Of a DNA stretch of 64,000 nucleotides, positions 10,019 to 20,389 are shown one piece after another. The notes beneath the pieces are model-generated. The model made no database searches. It worked only from the letters and a program-made list of their open reading frames with translations, and was not told where the DNA came from. The DNA comes from Torulaspora globosa (lineage: Eukaryota; Ascomycota; Saccharomycetes; Saccharomycetales; Saccharomycetaceae). A program made the position numbers and the translations under genes. Every line of letters begins with the position of its first letter. Position 1 is the stretch's first letter. The stretch covers positions 124,001 through 188,000 of the forward strand of contig NC_050733.1 of assembly GCF_014133895.1 (NCBI RefSeq). Direction: 5' to 3'.

Positions 10019-10537
10019 CTAGTCGGACTTGGCTGTCAGAATGTCATGCCGTCCGGTGGCTAATTTCAAGTCGGCTCCCCATCGCGAAGGCGGCCATATC
10101 ACCTTCACCACTCTACCTATCACCAAGCCGTTGGAGATCGGTCCGAAGTTATTACTGTCCACAGAATGGAATACGTTGTCGCCCTCGACCCAGATATGAT
10201 TTCTTGGAACTTGCACCACTTCCTTCGGATACGGGTGTCTGGTAAGCACAGAGTCGTACTGTACTGCCTTGATCCTCTTGCAATACGTCTTGGAGGGATC
10301 CAGCGGCGACTTAAACAACACCACGTCGTCCCGGTTCAAGCATTGCGCCTTCGACGAGTGAAATTTCCACAGCAGCACCCAATCCGTCGAAGAAGCACTC
10401 TCATCGGGATTTAAAGTTGGCCTCATCGATGACCCATCGACCCTAGCGATATAGCAGATGTCGTCATTGAATGTCATCACCACGGGAACCCAAGAAAGCG
10501 TAACCAATGAAAGCCTTAACCCATAACTTCGCGACAT
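10019..10537 (-). CDS. IMP2: Mitochondrial inner membrane peptidase subunit Imp2
   Basis: Catalytic subunit of the inner membrane peptidase that removes sorting signals from proteins destined for the intermembrane space. It is a type I signal peptidase-like protein: N-terminal membrane anchor, catalytic serine in DGSSMRPTLNP, general-base lysine in YCKRIKAV, and the family blocks NHIWVEGDNVFHSVDSNNFGP and WPPSRWG. The chosen start MSRSYGLRL gives 172 residues, matching the ~177 of S. cerevisiae. The frame stays open upstream, but that part shows no family similarity. Confidence 0.95.
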   Translation of the reverse strand: MSRSYGLRLSLVTLSWVPVVMTFNDDICYIARVDGSSMRPTLNPDESASSTDWVLLWKFHSSKAQCLNRDDVVLFKSPLDPSKTYCKRIKAVQYDSVLTRHPYPKEVVQVPRNHIWVEGDNVFHSVDSNNFGPISNGLVIGRVVKVIWPPSRWGADLKLATGRHDILTAKSD

Positions 10538-11086
10538 ATCGCCGAGTAGTGATCGTAACGGCTGCCACATCGATACTATACCTTTATAGAGCGAACGATG
10601 TCTGGCTACGCAACAACCACTTTCTTGACTCGCTTCGCTTGTCGGTAGCTTCCAGTAGCTGGATGCAAAGAATGTGCAGCGGAGGTCACCAACGGATGAT
10701 ACTCTTCCTGGAAGTAGCCATTCTCGAGCCAATTACGTTGTCAGCTTAGGTTAACTGATACGATGAGTCAATTGGAGACAATAAACGACAGAAGCTCCGT
10801 GAAGAGCAGCATATGTGCCAGCAAGACTTTTACAACTCATGAGCCGGGCGTCAGCCGGCGGAACGTCTTTCTATCGATTACAGCTTGGCGTCTGACTTCG
10901 CAGCCCATAGTTTTCCAGTAAAGTATAAGTGACGTTATTTAAAGCCAAGAGGACCAATCAGTTTTGCATTTGAAAGAAGCCGTGGGATTTAACTGAGCAA
11001 CTCTGAATTATTGCTGACTACAATTTGTGATAAGTGTCAGGTAGCTCGTCTCAACCAGGCCTTATCGGGAGAGGTGAAATACGGCA
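10538..11086. promoter_or_regulatory. Divergent promoter, IMP2 / RCH1
   Basis: About 550 bp between divergent genes. It contains no ORF or RNA gene that I can support. A minus-strand frame continuous with IMP2 covers 10538-10732 but looks non-coding. Confidence 0.5.
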
Positions 11087-12370
11087 ATGGTTGTAGAAAA
11101 GAATACATTTGCAAGGATATGGACACATCCGGTGACGGAGTATTTGAAAGGACAATGGTTTCTTTACTGTCTAGCCATTTTCATCGTCATTGCTCGATTT
11201 GCACCGAATTTTGCTGCTGACGGTGGACTCATCAAGGCACAATACAGTATTGGATATGGGGCTGTTGCTTGCATCTTCCTCGAGAGCGGTCTGAGTATGA
11301 AGACGGCTCGACTGATGGCAAACATGGGCAATTGGAGAGCACATCTAACCATCTTAGTGATCAGCTTTCTGATCACGTCATCGATCGTGTTCGGCTTCTG
11401 CTGCGCCGTGAAGGCGGCAGATGATAGTAATATTGATGATTGGGTGCTTGTAGGTCTCATATTGACCGCTACATGTCCGACTACGGTGGCTTCCAACGTC
11501 ATTATGACCGCTAACGCCGGTGGAAATGATCTTCTGTGCATCTGTGAAGTGTTCCTTGGGAACCTGCTCGGCGCTTTCATTACGCCGGCGCTAGTGCAAA
11601 TGTATCTAAGAAACGACCCGTTCTCTTTTGCTAATCCAGCTAGTGGGGAGGGAATCGGCGCACTGTATGGAAGAGTCATGAAGCAAGTCGGGCTTTCTGT
11701 TTTCCTTCCATTGTTCGTTGGTCAGGTTATTCAGAATGTATTGCCCAAGCCAACGAGCATAGTTATCGGGTTTCTGAGAAAATACCATTTGAAGATTGGC
11801 TCCTATATGCTTCTTCTGATCATGTTCAGTTCATTTTCTACCGCGTTCAAGCAGGATGCTTTCACTAGCGTCTCGAGCCTTTGCATCATCTTTGTCTGCT
11901 TCTTCAACTTCGGCATCTATTTGTTATTTACAGGCATCTGCTTTTTAGTGGCAAGGCCTTACTTCATTATCAAATTGTTTGCCGTGGAACCCATCAAAGG
12001 GGAATCTTCTGCTTTGTATTATTACTCGTACAAGTTATTCCGGCCATTCTACTACAACAAAAGAGACACTGTCTGCATAATGTTCTGTGGTGCTGCCAAG
12101 ACTGCAGCTCTGGGTGTCTCGCTAGTCACCTCCCAGTATGGTGATGATAAATCTCATTTAGGTAAACTACTGGTACCATTAGTGCTCTATCAAAGCGAAC
12201 AAGTCATCGTGGCTGGTTTCTTCGTTCCTTTCTTCAGGAGATGGTGCCGCGATGAGCAACCGGAAGATCAAGATAATACCAGAAAAGATATAGAAGCGGG
12301 GCTATCACACCACGAAGTTGGGGAGGATCCAAAGCTCGACTCTGGTAGTCAAAAAACCGACTCAGATTAA
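11087..12370 (+). CDS. RCH1: Rch1, SLC10A7-type plasma membrane transporter
   Basis: Member of the bile acid:sodium symporter-like family (SLC10A7 group). In yeasts Rch1 sits in the plasma membrane and limits calcium influx. The 427-residue protein has about ten hydrophobic segments. It carries the family blocks VACIFLESGLSMKT, TATCPTTVASNVIMT and AKTAALGVSLVTS, and ends in a charged cytosolic tail. Length matches YMR034C (434). Position between IMP2 and ARP9 matches YMR034C exactly. The start ATG at 11087 gives the family-like N-terminus. Confidence 0.93.
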   Translation: MVVEKNTFARIWTHPVTEYLKGQWFLYCLAIFIVIARFAPNFAADGGLIKAQYSIGYGAVACIFLESGLSMKTARLMANMGNWRAHLTILVISFLITSSIVFGFCCAVKAADDSNIDDWVLVGLILTATCPTTVASNVIMTANAGGNDLLCICEVFLGNLLGAFITPALVQMYLRNDPFSFANPASGEGIGALYGRVMKQVGLSVFLPLFVGQVIQNVLPKPTSIVIGFLRKYHLKIGSYMLLLIMFSSFSTAFKQDAFTSVSSLCIIFVCFFNFGIYLLFTGICFLVARPYFIIKLFAVEPIKGESSALYYYSYKLFRPFYYNKRDTVCIMFCGAAKTAALGVSLVTSQYGDDKSHLGKLLVPLVLYQSEQVIVAGFFVPFFRRWCRDEQPEDQDNTRKDIEAGLSHHEVGEDPKLDSGSQKTDSD

Positions 12371-12450
12371 CCCATAAATTGTTCAAAAAAGCCATCGGTT
12401 ACTATACCTGAAGCACAATTCTAATACATAATATTAATTACAAATCCACT

Positions 12451-13926
12451 TTAAAACATTACTTCCCACAAAGCGGCAGGACCTTTGGTGTCGTATTTAT
12501 CCTTCGTCATGTAGAAGGTATCCTTGGAATGGGTAAAGATTTGTTTAGACACAATCTGGGCACCCAGGAAGGCGATCTTCGAGTAACCATTTTTTTTCCA
12601 CTCGGGGAAATATTCAGGGTTCTTGGCCAATTTGATGACGCTAGGTGCCTGCACATATTCAACATTTGAAATGAAACCGGTTCCCATAAACTTATTCTTT
12701 CTTTTTGAGGACAAGGCGCCCATCGCTTCCTTTTCTCTCTTCTGCCTTTCCTCCTCCGGTTCTACTTTCAGAAAATCATCGATCAACTGAGCCAGTAAAG
12801 CCTCTTTGAAGCCTTGAATAGCAGATGTGCCACCAATCACAATAATATTCTCCCAAACGCCCCGAAGCTTAACTAAGTCATCAATCTGATCCAGCGCTTT
12901 ACCCACTCTGTTAGAAATCATCTTTATAAGTCGATCGCAGCCCTGAAACCTGCTTTTGCCCACCGTTATAACGTTACCATGTCTATCAGTAAATGTATTC
13001 GATTCTAACTGGGCGTTTGACACGTTCTTCTCGTTCTTTTGACGTTCTCTTTCTTCCAGTATCTCACGCGTGTCACGGCCGCTAGTAACAATGGCGGCAA
13101 CATCCAATGCACCTTCGTCTGTCTCTGAGCTCTCCTGGAAATCAAATGCCGAAAGTTTCTTCGCATCTTCCGTCAGCACTTCAAAGATGGGCGACTTTTT
13201 CAAATCCTCTATCTGTTCAGCTGTAAGATCGGGCAAAAGTTTATTCAATTGATCATTGATCAGCTGCCCGCCACAGGAAACAGATGACGTGAATGCGGCT
13301 AGCGGGGTGTAATCAATGATCGGAATCACGTCGGTATGGTTTGTCCCAATGTCTATGACACAACAGTTCTGTAGCGATCCCATCGCATAGGAAGAAGCCA
13401 ATGACACGGGCAATAATAATGCGTTCTTGAGTTGCAGACTCTCGAAAATAAACTGAGTGACGGTCTCGGACTGGCATTGCGACCACGAGTGGTGAGCCAT
13501 TAGCAATAATGGAATATTTGACAGCTGTCCCTCAAAGGCTTCTGGCTTCTTCGACGAAACGTCATGCAAGATCGACACATATACCAGTTTCAAAAACCCT
13601 AAAAATGCATCTAGATCTGTAATTGACCCTCTTTCAATTGGCCTCACTTCTTCCCGGGATTCGCCCGCCTGGCTGTGATAAGACACAGTACCATCAGATT
13701 TCTTGCTTCTGTAAACTACCGTGGGAATCTCTAAATCTGGCAAGGTAAAAACGTCATCCTGTAATCCAAACTGGACTAAGGTGGTTCCTGAACGTGGGTA
13801 AATAATCTAAGAAAATGTTAGCAAAGCACATTCTAGTGAACTTTCCTGTAAAAAAACAGCTCTAACTCTAGCGCAATGGCAACGCCCGAAACATACCAGT
13901 ATACTATCCAGTCTGAAGAGGGCCAT
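12451..13926 (-). CDS. ARP9: Arp9, actin-related protein of SWI/SNF and RSC (spliced)
   Basis: Actin-related subunit that pairs with Arp7 on the HSA helix of Snf2/Sth1 in the SWI/SNF and RSC remodelers. The coding sequence is join(13926..13897, 13806..12451) on the minus strand, giving 461 residues (S. cerevisiae 467). Exon 1 encodes [10 protein letters not shown] and exon 2 continues [15 protein letters not shown], together reproducing the Arp9 N-terminus. Downstream blocks [45 protein letters not shown] and the C-terminal [10 protein letters not shown] match Arp9. Without the intron the frame meets a stop just upstream of exon 2 and no good ATG exists. Confidence 0.95.
13807..13896 (-). other. 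ARP9: Spliceosomal intron near the 5' end of ARP9
   Basis: A 90-nt intron on the minus strand, ten codons into the gene. The donor is GTATGT, the branch-site-like element is TGCTAAC, and the acceptor is TTTTCTTAG. Removing it joins codons for SIL and IIYPRS, restoring the conserved Arp9 N-terminus. It is the only intron I could support in this window. Confidence 0.92.
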
Positions 13927-14314
13927 TGGAAAACTTGAGGGCCTCTTCTACCAATCTTATGTCTAACTAGAGTCACTGTTCTTGCTTAAAAGTCCATCAA
14001 CTTTGAGCCCTTCAAGGTGGAAAATGACTTAATATAGTCGTACAGAGTGATCAATACCGCCAATTAGCACATACTGGGCTCATTGTGATTGCAGGGTCCC
14101 ATTGTTGATCGTGTCTGCTATGCTATGCTATACATTATCAGGGTTCATTCGAGTGCCGGCGTGTTGGACCGCTTCAGGCTGTTTTATTGCTGTGGTGTAT
14201 TATGTTTCATAAGGCTTGGCAACGTAGATCAGGAACGCGAAAATCATCGGATGAAGAGATTCGACTGAATTAAGCATTCAAGCAGTAAGCAGGTGAACTA
14301 GAAGGACCAGCTAG
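13927..14314. promoter_or_regulatory. Divergent promoter, ARP9 / CSE4
   Basis: 388 bp between the ARP9 start and the CSE4 start. No coding sequence is seen. It includes a short direct repeat, GCTATGCTATGCTAT, near 14117. Confidence 0.5.
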
Positions 14315-14938
14315 ATGGAATTCAGACAATTGGAAAGCAGGGGAATCCAGAGTGACACAGGAGCCAGGACTTTGAGCAATGTGAATCGGTTGTCGGTGGA
14401 GCAGGAGAGGATCAACGAACGGGCTCTATCACTACTTCGAAGGAACAGAGAGCGTCGAGAATTGCTTAGGAGACAGCAAGATAGGAGGCGATACGAGCGA
14501 TTGCCTGAACAATCGCTTGATGTCCCCGTGGAGCATCGTTATGTCAGGAACAATGAGGAGACACATCAGTTCCAGGCAGAAAGAGGGCAGCAGAGAAGGA
14601 AGAGAGTACGGCACGCGAAGAAGGTCGTGTCGCACAAACGGCATACACCGAGTGAACTGGCCCTTTACGAGATAAGAAAATATCAGCGGTCGACTGAGCT
14701 ACTGATCTCCAAGATTCCCTTTGCAAGATTGGTGAAAGAGGTAACAGACCAGTTCACCACCGAGGATCAACAGTTGAGATGGCAGTCTATGGCAATATTG
14801 GCGTTGCAGGAGGCGAGCGAAGCGTATCTTGTAGGATTGCTAGAGCATACGAATCTCCTGGCGCTGCATGCAAGAAGAATCACCATAATGAGGAAAGATA
14901 TGCAACTGGCACGAAGGATAAGAGGTCAGTTTCTGTGA
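14315..14938 (+). CDS. CSE4: Centromeric histone H3 variant (CENP-A)
   Basis: Replaces histone H3 in the single centromeric nucleosome and founds the kinetochore. The last ~100 residues form an H3 histone fold: [29 protein letters not shown], the divergent loop 1/alpha-2 targeting region ([17 protein letters not shown]), [20 protein letters not shown] and [17 protein letters not shown]. The extra residues in loop 1 compared with canonical H3 and the long basic N-tail (about 110 residues, rich in R, E and Q) mark Cse4. At 207 residues it is slightly shorter than S. cerevisiae Cse4 (229). It neighbours ELM1-side genes as in YKL049C. Confidence 0.97.
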   Translation: MEFRQLESRGIQSDTGARTLSNVNRLSVEQERINERALSLLRRNRERRELLRRQQDRRRYERLPEQSLDVPVEHRYVRNNEETHQFQAERGQQRRKRVRHAKKVVSHKRHTPSELALYEIRKYQRSTELLISKIPFARLVKEVTDQFTTEDQQLRWQSMAILALQEASEAYLVGLLEHTNLLALHARRITIMRKDMQLARRIRGQFL

Positions 14939-14998
14939 AGAAGACTACTTAACAGATGCACGTCAACTAATATTACAAAGGGAGGTTCCATTTTGGCG

Positions 14999-16828
14999 CT
15001 AATTCAGTAGCTGGATAAAGTTGTATGGAATCAACCCGTTCTTATGGGTCCCAGCAATGAAGTTATTATCGTAAACCTCACCTCTGAACCAATCTTCATT
15101 TATGATAGCCGTGAGAAGCAAGTAATCGCCCTTGTCAAAATGAGCGAGCTCGGCTGCATCGTTATCTAGTAATGGGTAAATCGCCTTTGCATATCTAATA
15201 ACCGGCTCACCCTGGCTGGTCACCGTTGGTAGAGTGACGGTGATGCCGTTATCTCTGACGCGTCCTAGTTGGGAATCGGAACCGGCGAATACACTATTTC
15301 CCATACTCTTTATCCTCTCCATCTCGTAAAGAGCATCTTCTATTGGATTACTGGAATCTTGCAGCACCATCGATTTGCGTCTAACGCTCTGCTGTGTTGC
15401 TAAGTTTGTGTTCATAATAGTAGTGTCGGCACTGGGGTTTCTGAGTACAGGTGAACCATTTTGCAAGCTTCCCTCGCTGTGCTGTCCCAGGGAAGATCCC
15501 AGTTGTTCCTCACGAGCCTTCTCCTGATGCAAATGGCTCATGGATTTTCTTTTCCTGTTTGACGAGTTCCAAGATTTGGCGAATCTCTGAGATTCATCTA
15601 TGCTACTCGCCATGGAACTCACTGAAGTTGCCATAGAGTCGATGCTGTGGCGATTCTTCACATGTGCTGTGAAGTCTGTAGGGACAGACGAGGAGGCAGA
15701 CGAGGACGGAGACGTTCCTTGGCGATTTTGTTGTTGATGCCTAGCAGAAGGTGATAACTTTTCTTTAAGATCTGCTGAAATTGGCTCTTCAATGCGAGAT
15801 AGCTCATTCTTGGGGACCCTTTTTGTGCCTATCTCTTCCTGTCGTTGAAGTTTCGGAGAAGGCAGCTGCTTGTCGTTCCTTGAGTCCCCTAGCGTTTGTC
15901 TTTGCAACTGGGACGACAGTTTTCTGATGTTCTCCGCATGCAGGTCTTTCTTGCTTCTCGAAATGTCGTGAACTGCCAGATCGCCAGTCGCCTTCCTCTT
16001 TTCTTTAAGCCTGCCAGTGCCATAGTCGCTTGAAAACTCTGCAATGTCGTCAGCGGGCGTGAAAGTCGCTAGCTGGTTCATTAGAGAGTCCATTTTTGAT
16101 TGTTCCAAGAGCGCAGTCTCCAGCGTGACTTGGGCAAATTGCTGCATTTTTGACTGCAAATAGGAGATTCTAGCCGTTTCCATCTCCTGCAATTGGCCGC
16201 TTATGTCTGCCCATTCTTTGAACCAGTATTTCTGAGATGCCCGGTATTCCTGTGTCAGCACATCCAACTGCAGGCTGATCTCTCGACTGTTGTTGTCCCA
16301 CTTAGCCAGCTCCCGCCTATTTTGCTCGATCTTCTTGCTCCCGATCACATTGTTCTGGTTCAGGCGCAGATCCCTGGCGCGCAGCTCAGCTTCTTCCAGC
16401 TTTTTCGTCAAGTCTTCGCAGCCCTTTCTCTTGTTGTATTTGTCAACCCTCAGATTCTCTATCCTCCCGCTCAACGTCGTGTAACGAGCCTGCATCTTCC
16501 CGGCAAACGCCTTCACATCGCTGTATATCTGTCGGTACAGCAGTTCGCTCTGTTTCGAATGCGCCTGTGCCCTAGCCCGCTCGTTAGTTACCACCGTTCG
16601 AAAACAATCGTTTAAGCGCCCATACTCTGGATTTTCCTCCATATCCGACACCAGCTTGTTACTCATAGCACCCAGCCGGCGAGCATAATCCTTCTCCAAC
16701 TCGCTTCGCTGCTTGAAAAAGCTTACCATTGTCCCGCAGGACTTGATACCCGCCGAAATATGTTGCAGTAGTACGTTTACCCCATTATCGTTAGGGTCCC
16801 AGAAACACAGTTCATAACTGTAGCTCAT
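14999..16828 (-). CDS. HOF1: Hof1, F-BAR and SH3 cytokinesis protein
   Basis: Bud-neck protein that links septins, the actomyosin ring and septum formation. The N-terminal F-BAR domain (about residues 1-270) begins MSYSYELCFWDPNDNGVNVL and includes FFKQRSELEKDYARRLG and long helices. A low-complexity Ser/Gln-rich middle with a PEST-like region carries AKSWNSSNRKRKSMSHL and QDSSNPIEDALYEMERI. The C-terminus is an SH3 domain (AKAIYPL ... DYLLLTAI ... GLIPYNFIQLL). Length is 609 residues against 669 in S. cerevisiae. I start at the ATG at 16828, which matches the family start; the frame runs on upstream to 16909 without similarity. Confidence 0.95.
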   Translation of the reverse strand: MSYSYELCFWDPNDNGVNVLLQHISAGIKSCGTMVSFFKQRSELEKDYARRLGAMSNKLVSDMEENPEYGRLNDCFRTVVTNERARAQAHSKQSELLYRQIYSDVKAFAGKMQARYTTLSGRIENLRVDKYNKRKGCEDLTKKLEEAELRARDLRLNQNNVIGSKKIEQNRRELAKWDNNSREISLQLDVLTQEYRASQKYWFKEWADISGQLQEMETARISYLQSKMQQFAQVTLETALLEQSKMDSLMNQLATFTPADDIAEFSSDYGTGRLKEKRKATGDLAVHDISRSKKDLHAENIRKLSSQLQRQTLGDSRNDKQLPSPKLQRQEEIGTKRVPKNELSRIEEPISADLKEKLSPSARHQQQNRQGTSPSSSASSSVPTDFTAHVKNRHSIDSMATSVSSMASSIDESQRFAKSWNSSNRKRKSMSHLHQEKAREEQLGSSLGQHSEGSLQNGSPVLRNPSADTTIMNTNLATQQSVRRKSMVLQDSSNPIEDALYEMERIKSMGNSVFAGSDSQLGRVRDNGITVTLPTVTSQGEPVIRYAKAIYPLLDNDAAELAHFDKGDYLLLTAIINEDWFRGEVYDNNFIAGTHKNGLIPYNFIQLLN

Positions 16829-17454
16829 AACGCCAGTACGTGAATCCTTTAAGCATGCACTAGCTTTAGACGAATAGAACAAAGGCAATTGCCCTGATTG
16901 ATCTCTCATTTCCTCCAGATCTCTCCAACTCTGAACCGCTTAAAAATCTGATGACTTAGTTCCCAGGCCTCTGAGACTACCTATTGGACTGGTAGATCGT
17001 ATTACTCTTCGAGCGCCAAGCCCAACTGTTTACCTTTTTCCGCTTAGGGCAGCAGGCAATCATATCTCCCGAATCGGCCACACTCCGTCCTGTTTGGGTC
17101 TAATTACCCTGGCCGATTTTGTTCTCCACAGTATCGCCTGCAGAGCGCAATTTTTTGCTTTCCAGAAAGGGTCATGGACTTAGAAAGGCTCGTGGGAAGC
17201 CCGGCAGCAAGGAAGCGAGCCGTATCAAAGGGGTGTCGAACAAGGGCCAACTGGTAGGGAATCATCGCCCTTCGAGCTGGCAGATAGTCTTCAATCAATC
17301 CTAACCAGAGACAATTGGAGCAAGTTGTTGCTAGCATTTGAAGGGTGGCATATATATACAATTCTCTGTTGAGGTCCTTTGGGAATTCCGCCGCTCATTG
17401 ACCAAGAAAGTTGTTCTTACTAAAGGGCTCAGAGTTTGTAAAAATCAGGGAAGT
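16829..17454. promoter_or_regulatory. Divergent promoter, HOF1 / EIS1
   Basis: 626 bp between divergent genes. Short open frames on both strands around 17104-17361 show no recognisable protein features, so I treat them as chance. A TATATATA stretch lies at about 17350, some 100 bp before the EIS1 start. Confidence 0.5.
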
Positions 17455-20118
17455 ATGTCTTTGGTGTCTGCCGTCAAGGAGCGTGATCGCTATGGGGATT
17501 TACAGGATGATCATGAGGTGAGAAGAGAAACGAAGATGAGTAGTTCAGTTTATCAGACTTCAGGCGAACCGTTGAGCAAAGAAGCTCTTTACAGGGCCAA
17601 GTTAAAATACGGGGTTTATCAATCGCCTGCTACCAATATTTCCTTAGGTGTGGCACAACCAAAGGAGGCCTCTGGTAGAGCAGCCAACGTGGCAAACGAA
17701 AATAAAATCACTATCAATGCGTACAAGAGACTATTTGTAGACCCGGGAGCGGCACACGCCGCAACCAAGGTTGGACTGAAGGGCGTGGAGCCTGCGCCTG
17801 TTGTAGAGGTTAAAAAGTCTCACGCGGGATCGCAATCGGCTGCCACTAGGGCTTATTCTATTGCTTCGAGTACAGCTTCGACGAAGAAAGTCACGAAAAG
17901 TGCTCATGCTGGGTCCAGCAGTGCAGCAGGTCGCGATAGATTGCACTCGGTATCTTCAGCGACTCACGCACTGGGTGCAAGTGCTACTTTCAACGAGCAG
18001 AAAGTGAATCCAGCACCTAAGCCTCTGAACATGTCCAAGGTTCTTTCGGGGGCCGAAAGGCAGGCTGAGAGAAGGATTCATGATAGGACATCGCCGGAGC
18101 GCAAGAATTTCTCGTACGGGCTAAGGACTGGCGGCGCTGGGAAAGCGGCAGGGAATAGCTTTGAGTTGAGCAAGGATACTCTAGAGAAAATTTCTGCCAA
18201 GATCGATAGCGCCGCTATCGAGAGAGAGGCGGACCCACAGAATTATGCGGAATGGGCGGCATATGCTGTCAGGGACGTCGATCCTAGCTCGCTGATGGAC
18301 GCGGAGTTCCAGGACAGAGAAAAGAGAAGACAGCAGTATTTGAGTCAGTTGACATCGCAACAGGTGTTGGCTAAGGCAAGGGAAAACGCTGACAGGGAAT
18401 TGAAAGCAATCGATGCGTTGGATACTCATAGGCAGCTGTTTGGTAATGAAGCATATAACAAAGCGGCAGTCGAAACGGCACGCGAAATGGCACGCAAGAA
18501 CGCTCAAAAGATGGCACCTTATCAAAACAAGATAAACATGGGCGGTGGCCTATGGTTATCGCCTGATGAGGTGAACGACATTGCGGAGAATCTGATCAAC
18601 CCGGTGTTGGGTGAAGTGACTCAAAGAGCCGAAGACCAAAGAGCGACAGATCTGGATATAAAGGAGAGGACGGAAGCTCACAAAGCGGAATATGCAGCCT
18701 GGTTGGAAATGCAACACACCAAGATCCGTAACAATGCAACAATTGTCGTTAACACTAATATAAGGCACGAAAGGGAAAAGGAGGAAAACAAAGAAAAGGC
18801 GACCAAGGATTATAATGAGCTTGTTGCTATGAAAGACAAACAAATTGCAGATAAGGAGGAGAAGCTGGCTAGAACGAAACAGGCTAAGACGGAATTTGAA
18901 ACGGAAATGGAAGGAAAACTGAAATCGGAAGATGAGAGGGTCGCTCTGGTGTTGGCTAATTTTGGCGAGACTAACAAGAAAGATTTAGAAGATGCCCGCA
19001 AGGAACAAGAGGAATTACTGAGACCTTATCATGATGCCCTAGACGCTGCCGAGAAGGAACATGCAAGGTTACTTGAAGAAAAATCCGGTATTCAAAAGGA
19101 GATCGAGAAATTGCGCACCTCCATCGATGCTCACGGCGTTCTGCTACTCAAGTATGAAAGAGGCATCAAAGCCAACGATGAAAAGCAGGCCGTGGAACTC
19201 AAGAATTTACAAAACCTTGACTCCGAGAAACAGAAACTGAGATCAGATATCGATGAGAATGTTATCAATTTAGCCAACAGAGCTAAGGAACAAGCAGCCA
19301 TCTCCTCAGAACAGGCACGCCTAAGACAATTGGAGGTGGATGCTCTGGTCAATGAGCGCAAGAGCCGGTTGAACGAGACTGAAATCGAACTGCAAAGGGA
19401 GAAGCTAAACATGCTGGATGCCATGAGAGAGGCGGCGGAAGCCCGTGGTGACACCGCAATCGATGAAGACAGAGTGAAGGAGCTACTCGGAATGAGTTCG
19501 GAGGACTACGTTGCTCAACAGAAGAATGCAGTCAGCAAGACCGAAACGCGCCCTGTAGGAGCCGATCTTGACGAGGAAGACGAGGCGGATGAAGATAATT
19601 TATCGGAGGGAGTCAAGCCAGCCCGCCACCTAGACCTCGGAGCCTTCGAAGGCCCCGCCCCATCTGCTTCTGTAAGATCAATTGCCGACGTCAGTGCTAG
19701 GATTCCCGAGTCCTTATCTGAGCATCCGGCCAAGGGAGACAAGTCTTCCGATGTTTCTTGGTCGGAGAAATTCTTCCTTGGAGCTGCGAGGGCAAGAAAG
19801 AGAAGAGAGTCGCAACAGAAATCGGAAAAGCCTGAGATCTCCAAACCTGCGGAAACAGCCAAGACTGCTGAGCCCTCGGGCACCGCAGCCAATGCTGGCC
19901 ACGAACTCCAACCCACCTTTAGTGGCTTTTCGCAAGACGGCATCGCCGCGCAGCAGGATGCAGGCAAGAAAAAGGGCAAAAGCACAGAGAGCCCTACGGT
20001 GGACGACTCAGAAGACGAAGACGAGGAAGACGTTCCCGATCTGAGCGGTACAGACCGGAACGACGACCTAAGTGGCGCGAACAAGAGAAGCAGCTACTTC
20101 CAAGAAGTGTTCGAGTGA
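17455..20118 (+). CDS. EIS1: Eisosome assembly protein Eis1 (YKL050C ohnolog family)
   Basis: Component needed for eisosomes, the furrow-forming Pil1/Lsp1 structures under the plasma membrane. The N-terminus (MSLVSAVKERDRYG, YQTSGEPLSKEALYRAKLKYG, AYKRLFVDP) and the central block YLSQLTSQQVLAKAREN match the Eis1/YKL050C family. So does INMGGGLWLSPDEV. A long highly charged coiled coil follows (about residues 400-690), then an acidic Ser-rich tail ending near an FSGFSQ motif. Predicted length is 887 residues (S. cerevisiae Eis1 843). I start at the ATG at 17455; the frame extends 39 codons upstream but that segment lacks family similarity. A single copy stands for the later duplicate pair. Confidence 0.94.
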   Translation: MSLVSAVKERDRYGDLQDDHEVRRETKMSSSVYQTSGEPLSKEALYRAKLKYGVYQSPATNISLGVAQPKEASGRAANVANENKITINAYKRLFVDPGAAHAATKVGLKGVEPAPVVEVKKSHAGSQSAATRAYSIASSTASTKKVTKSAHAGSSSAAGRDRLHSVSSATHALGASATFNEQKVNPAPKPLNMSKVLSGAERQAERRIHDRTSPERKNFSYGLRTGGAGKAAGNSFELSKDTLEKISAKIDSAAIEREADPQNYAEWAAYAVRDVDPSSLMDAEFQDREKRRQQYLSQLTSQQVLAKARENADRELKAIDALDTHRQLFGNEAYNKAAVETAREMARKNAQKMAPYQNKINMGGGLWLSPDEVNDIAENLINPVLGEVTQRAEDQRATDLDIKERTEAHKAEYAAWLEMQHTKIRNNATIVVNTNIRHEREKEENKEKATKDYNELVAMKDKQIADKEEKLARTKQAKTEFETEMEGKLKSEDERVALVLANFGETNKKDLEDARKEQEELLRPYHDALDAAEKEHARLLEEKSGIQKEIEKLRTSIDAHGVLLLKYERGIKANDEKQAVELKNLQNLDSEKQKLRSDIDENVINLANRAKEQAAISSEQARLRQLEVDALVNERKSRLNETEIELQREKLNMLDAMREAAEARGDTAIDEDRVKELLGMSSEDYVAQQKNAVSKTETRPVGADLDEEDEADEDNLSEGVKPARHLDLGAFEGPAPSASVRSIADVSARIPESLSEHPAKGDKSSDVSWSEKFFLGAARARKRRESQQKSEKPEISKPAETAKTAEPSGTAANAGHELQPTFSGFSQDGIAAQQDAGKKKGKSTESPTVDDSEDEDEEDVPDLSGTDRNDDLSGANKRSSYFQEVFE

Positions 20119-20389
20119 TCACACCGCTCGAGTCGTTCTTCAGATCCAACTTCAAGGACTTTAAAAACTTAATATTTCTTTCGTAATCTTTCGTATATTC
20201 TATTGTATTGTTTTTTACCTTTTATTAGACTGCCCATGGCTTCTTCAACAAAACAGCACATACACGTGGAGATCAATGCCTTGAACTATCTATGGTACAT
20301 GGATACTGCCGATCCTATATAAGCACTTGTACTAGTATGCACAATTGGTAGTGGTGTTTCTGGAGATGAAAGTATGCAATGAATCTACT

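Noticed and set aside
17104..17361. Small ORFs on both strands between HOF1 and EIS1
   Set aside because: No recognisable features; they lie in a divergent promoter and overlap each other.
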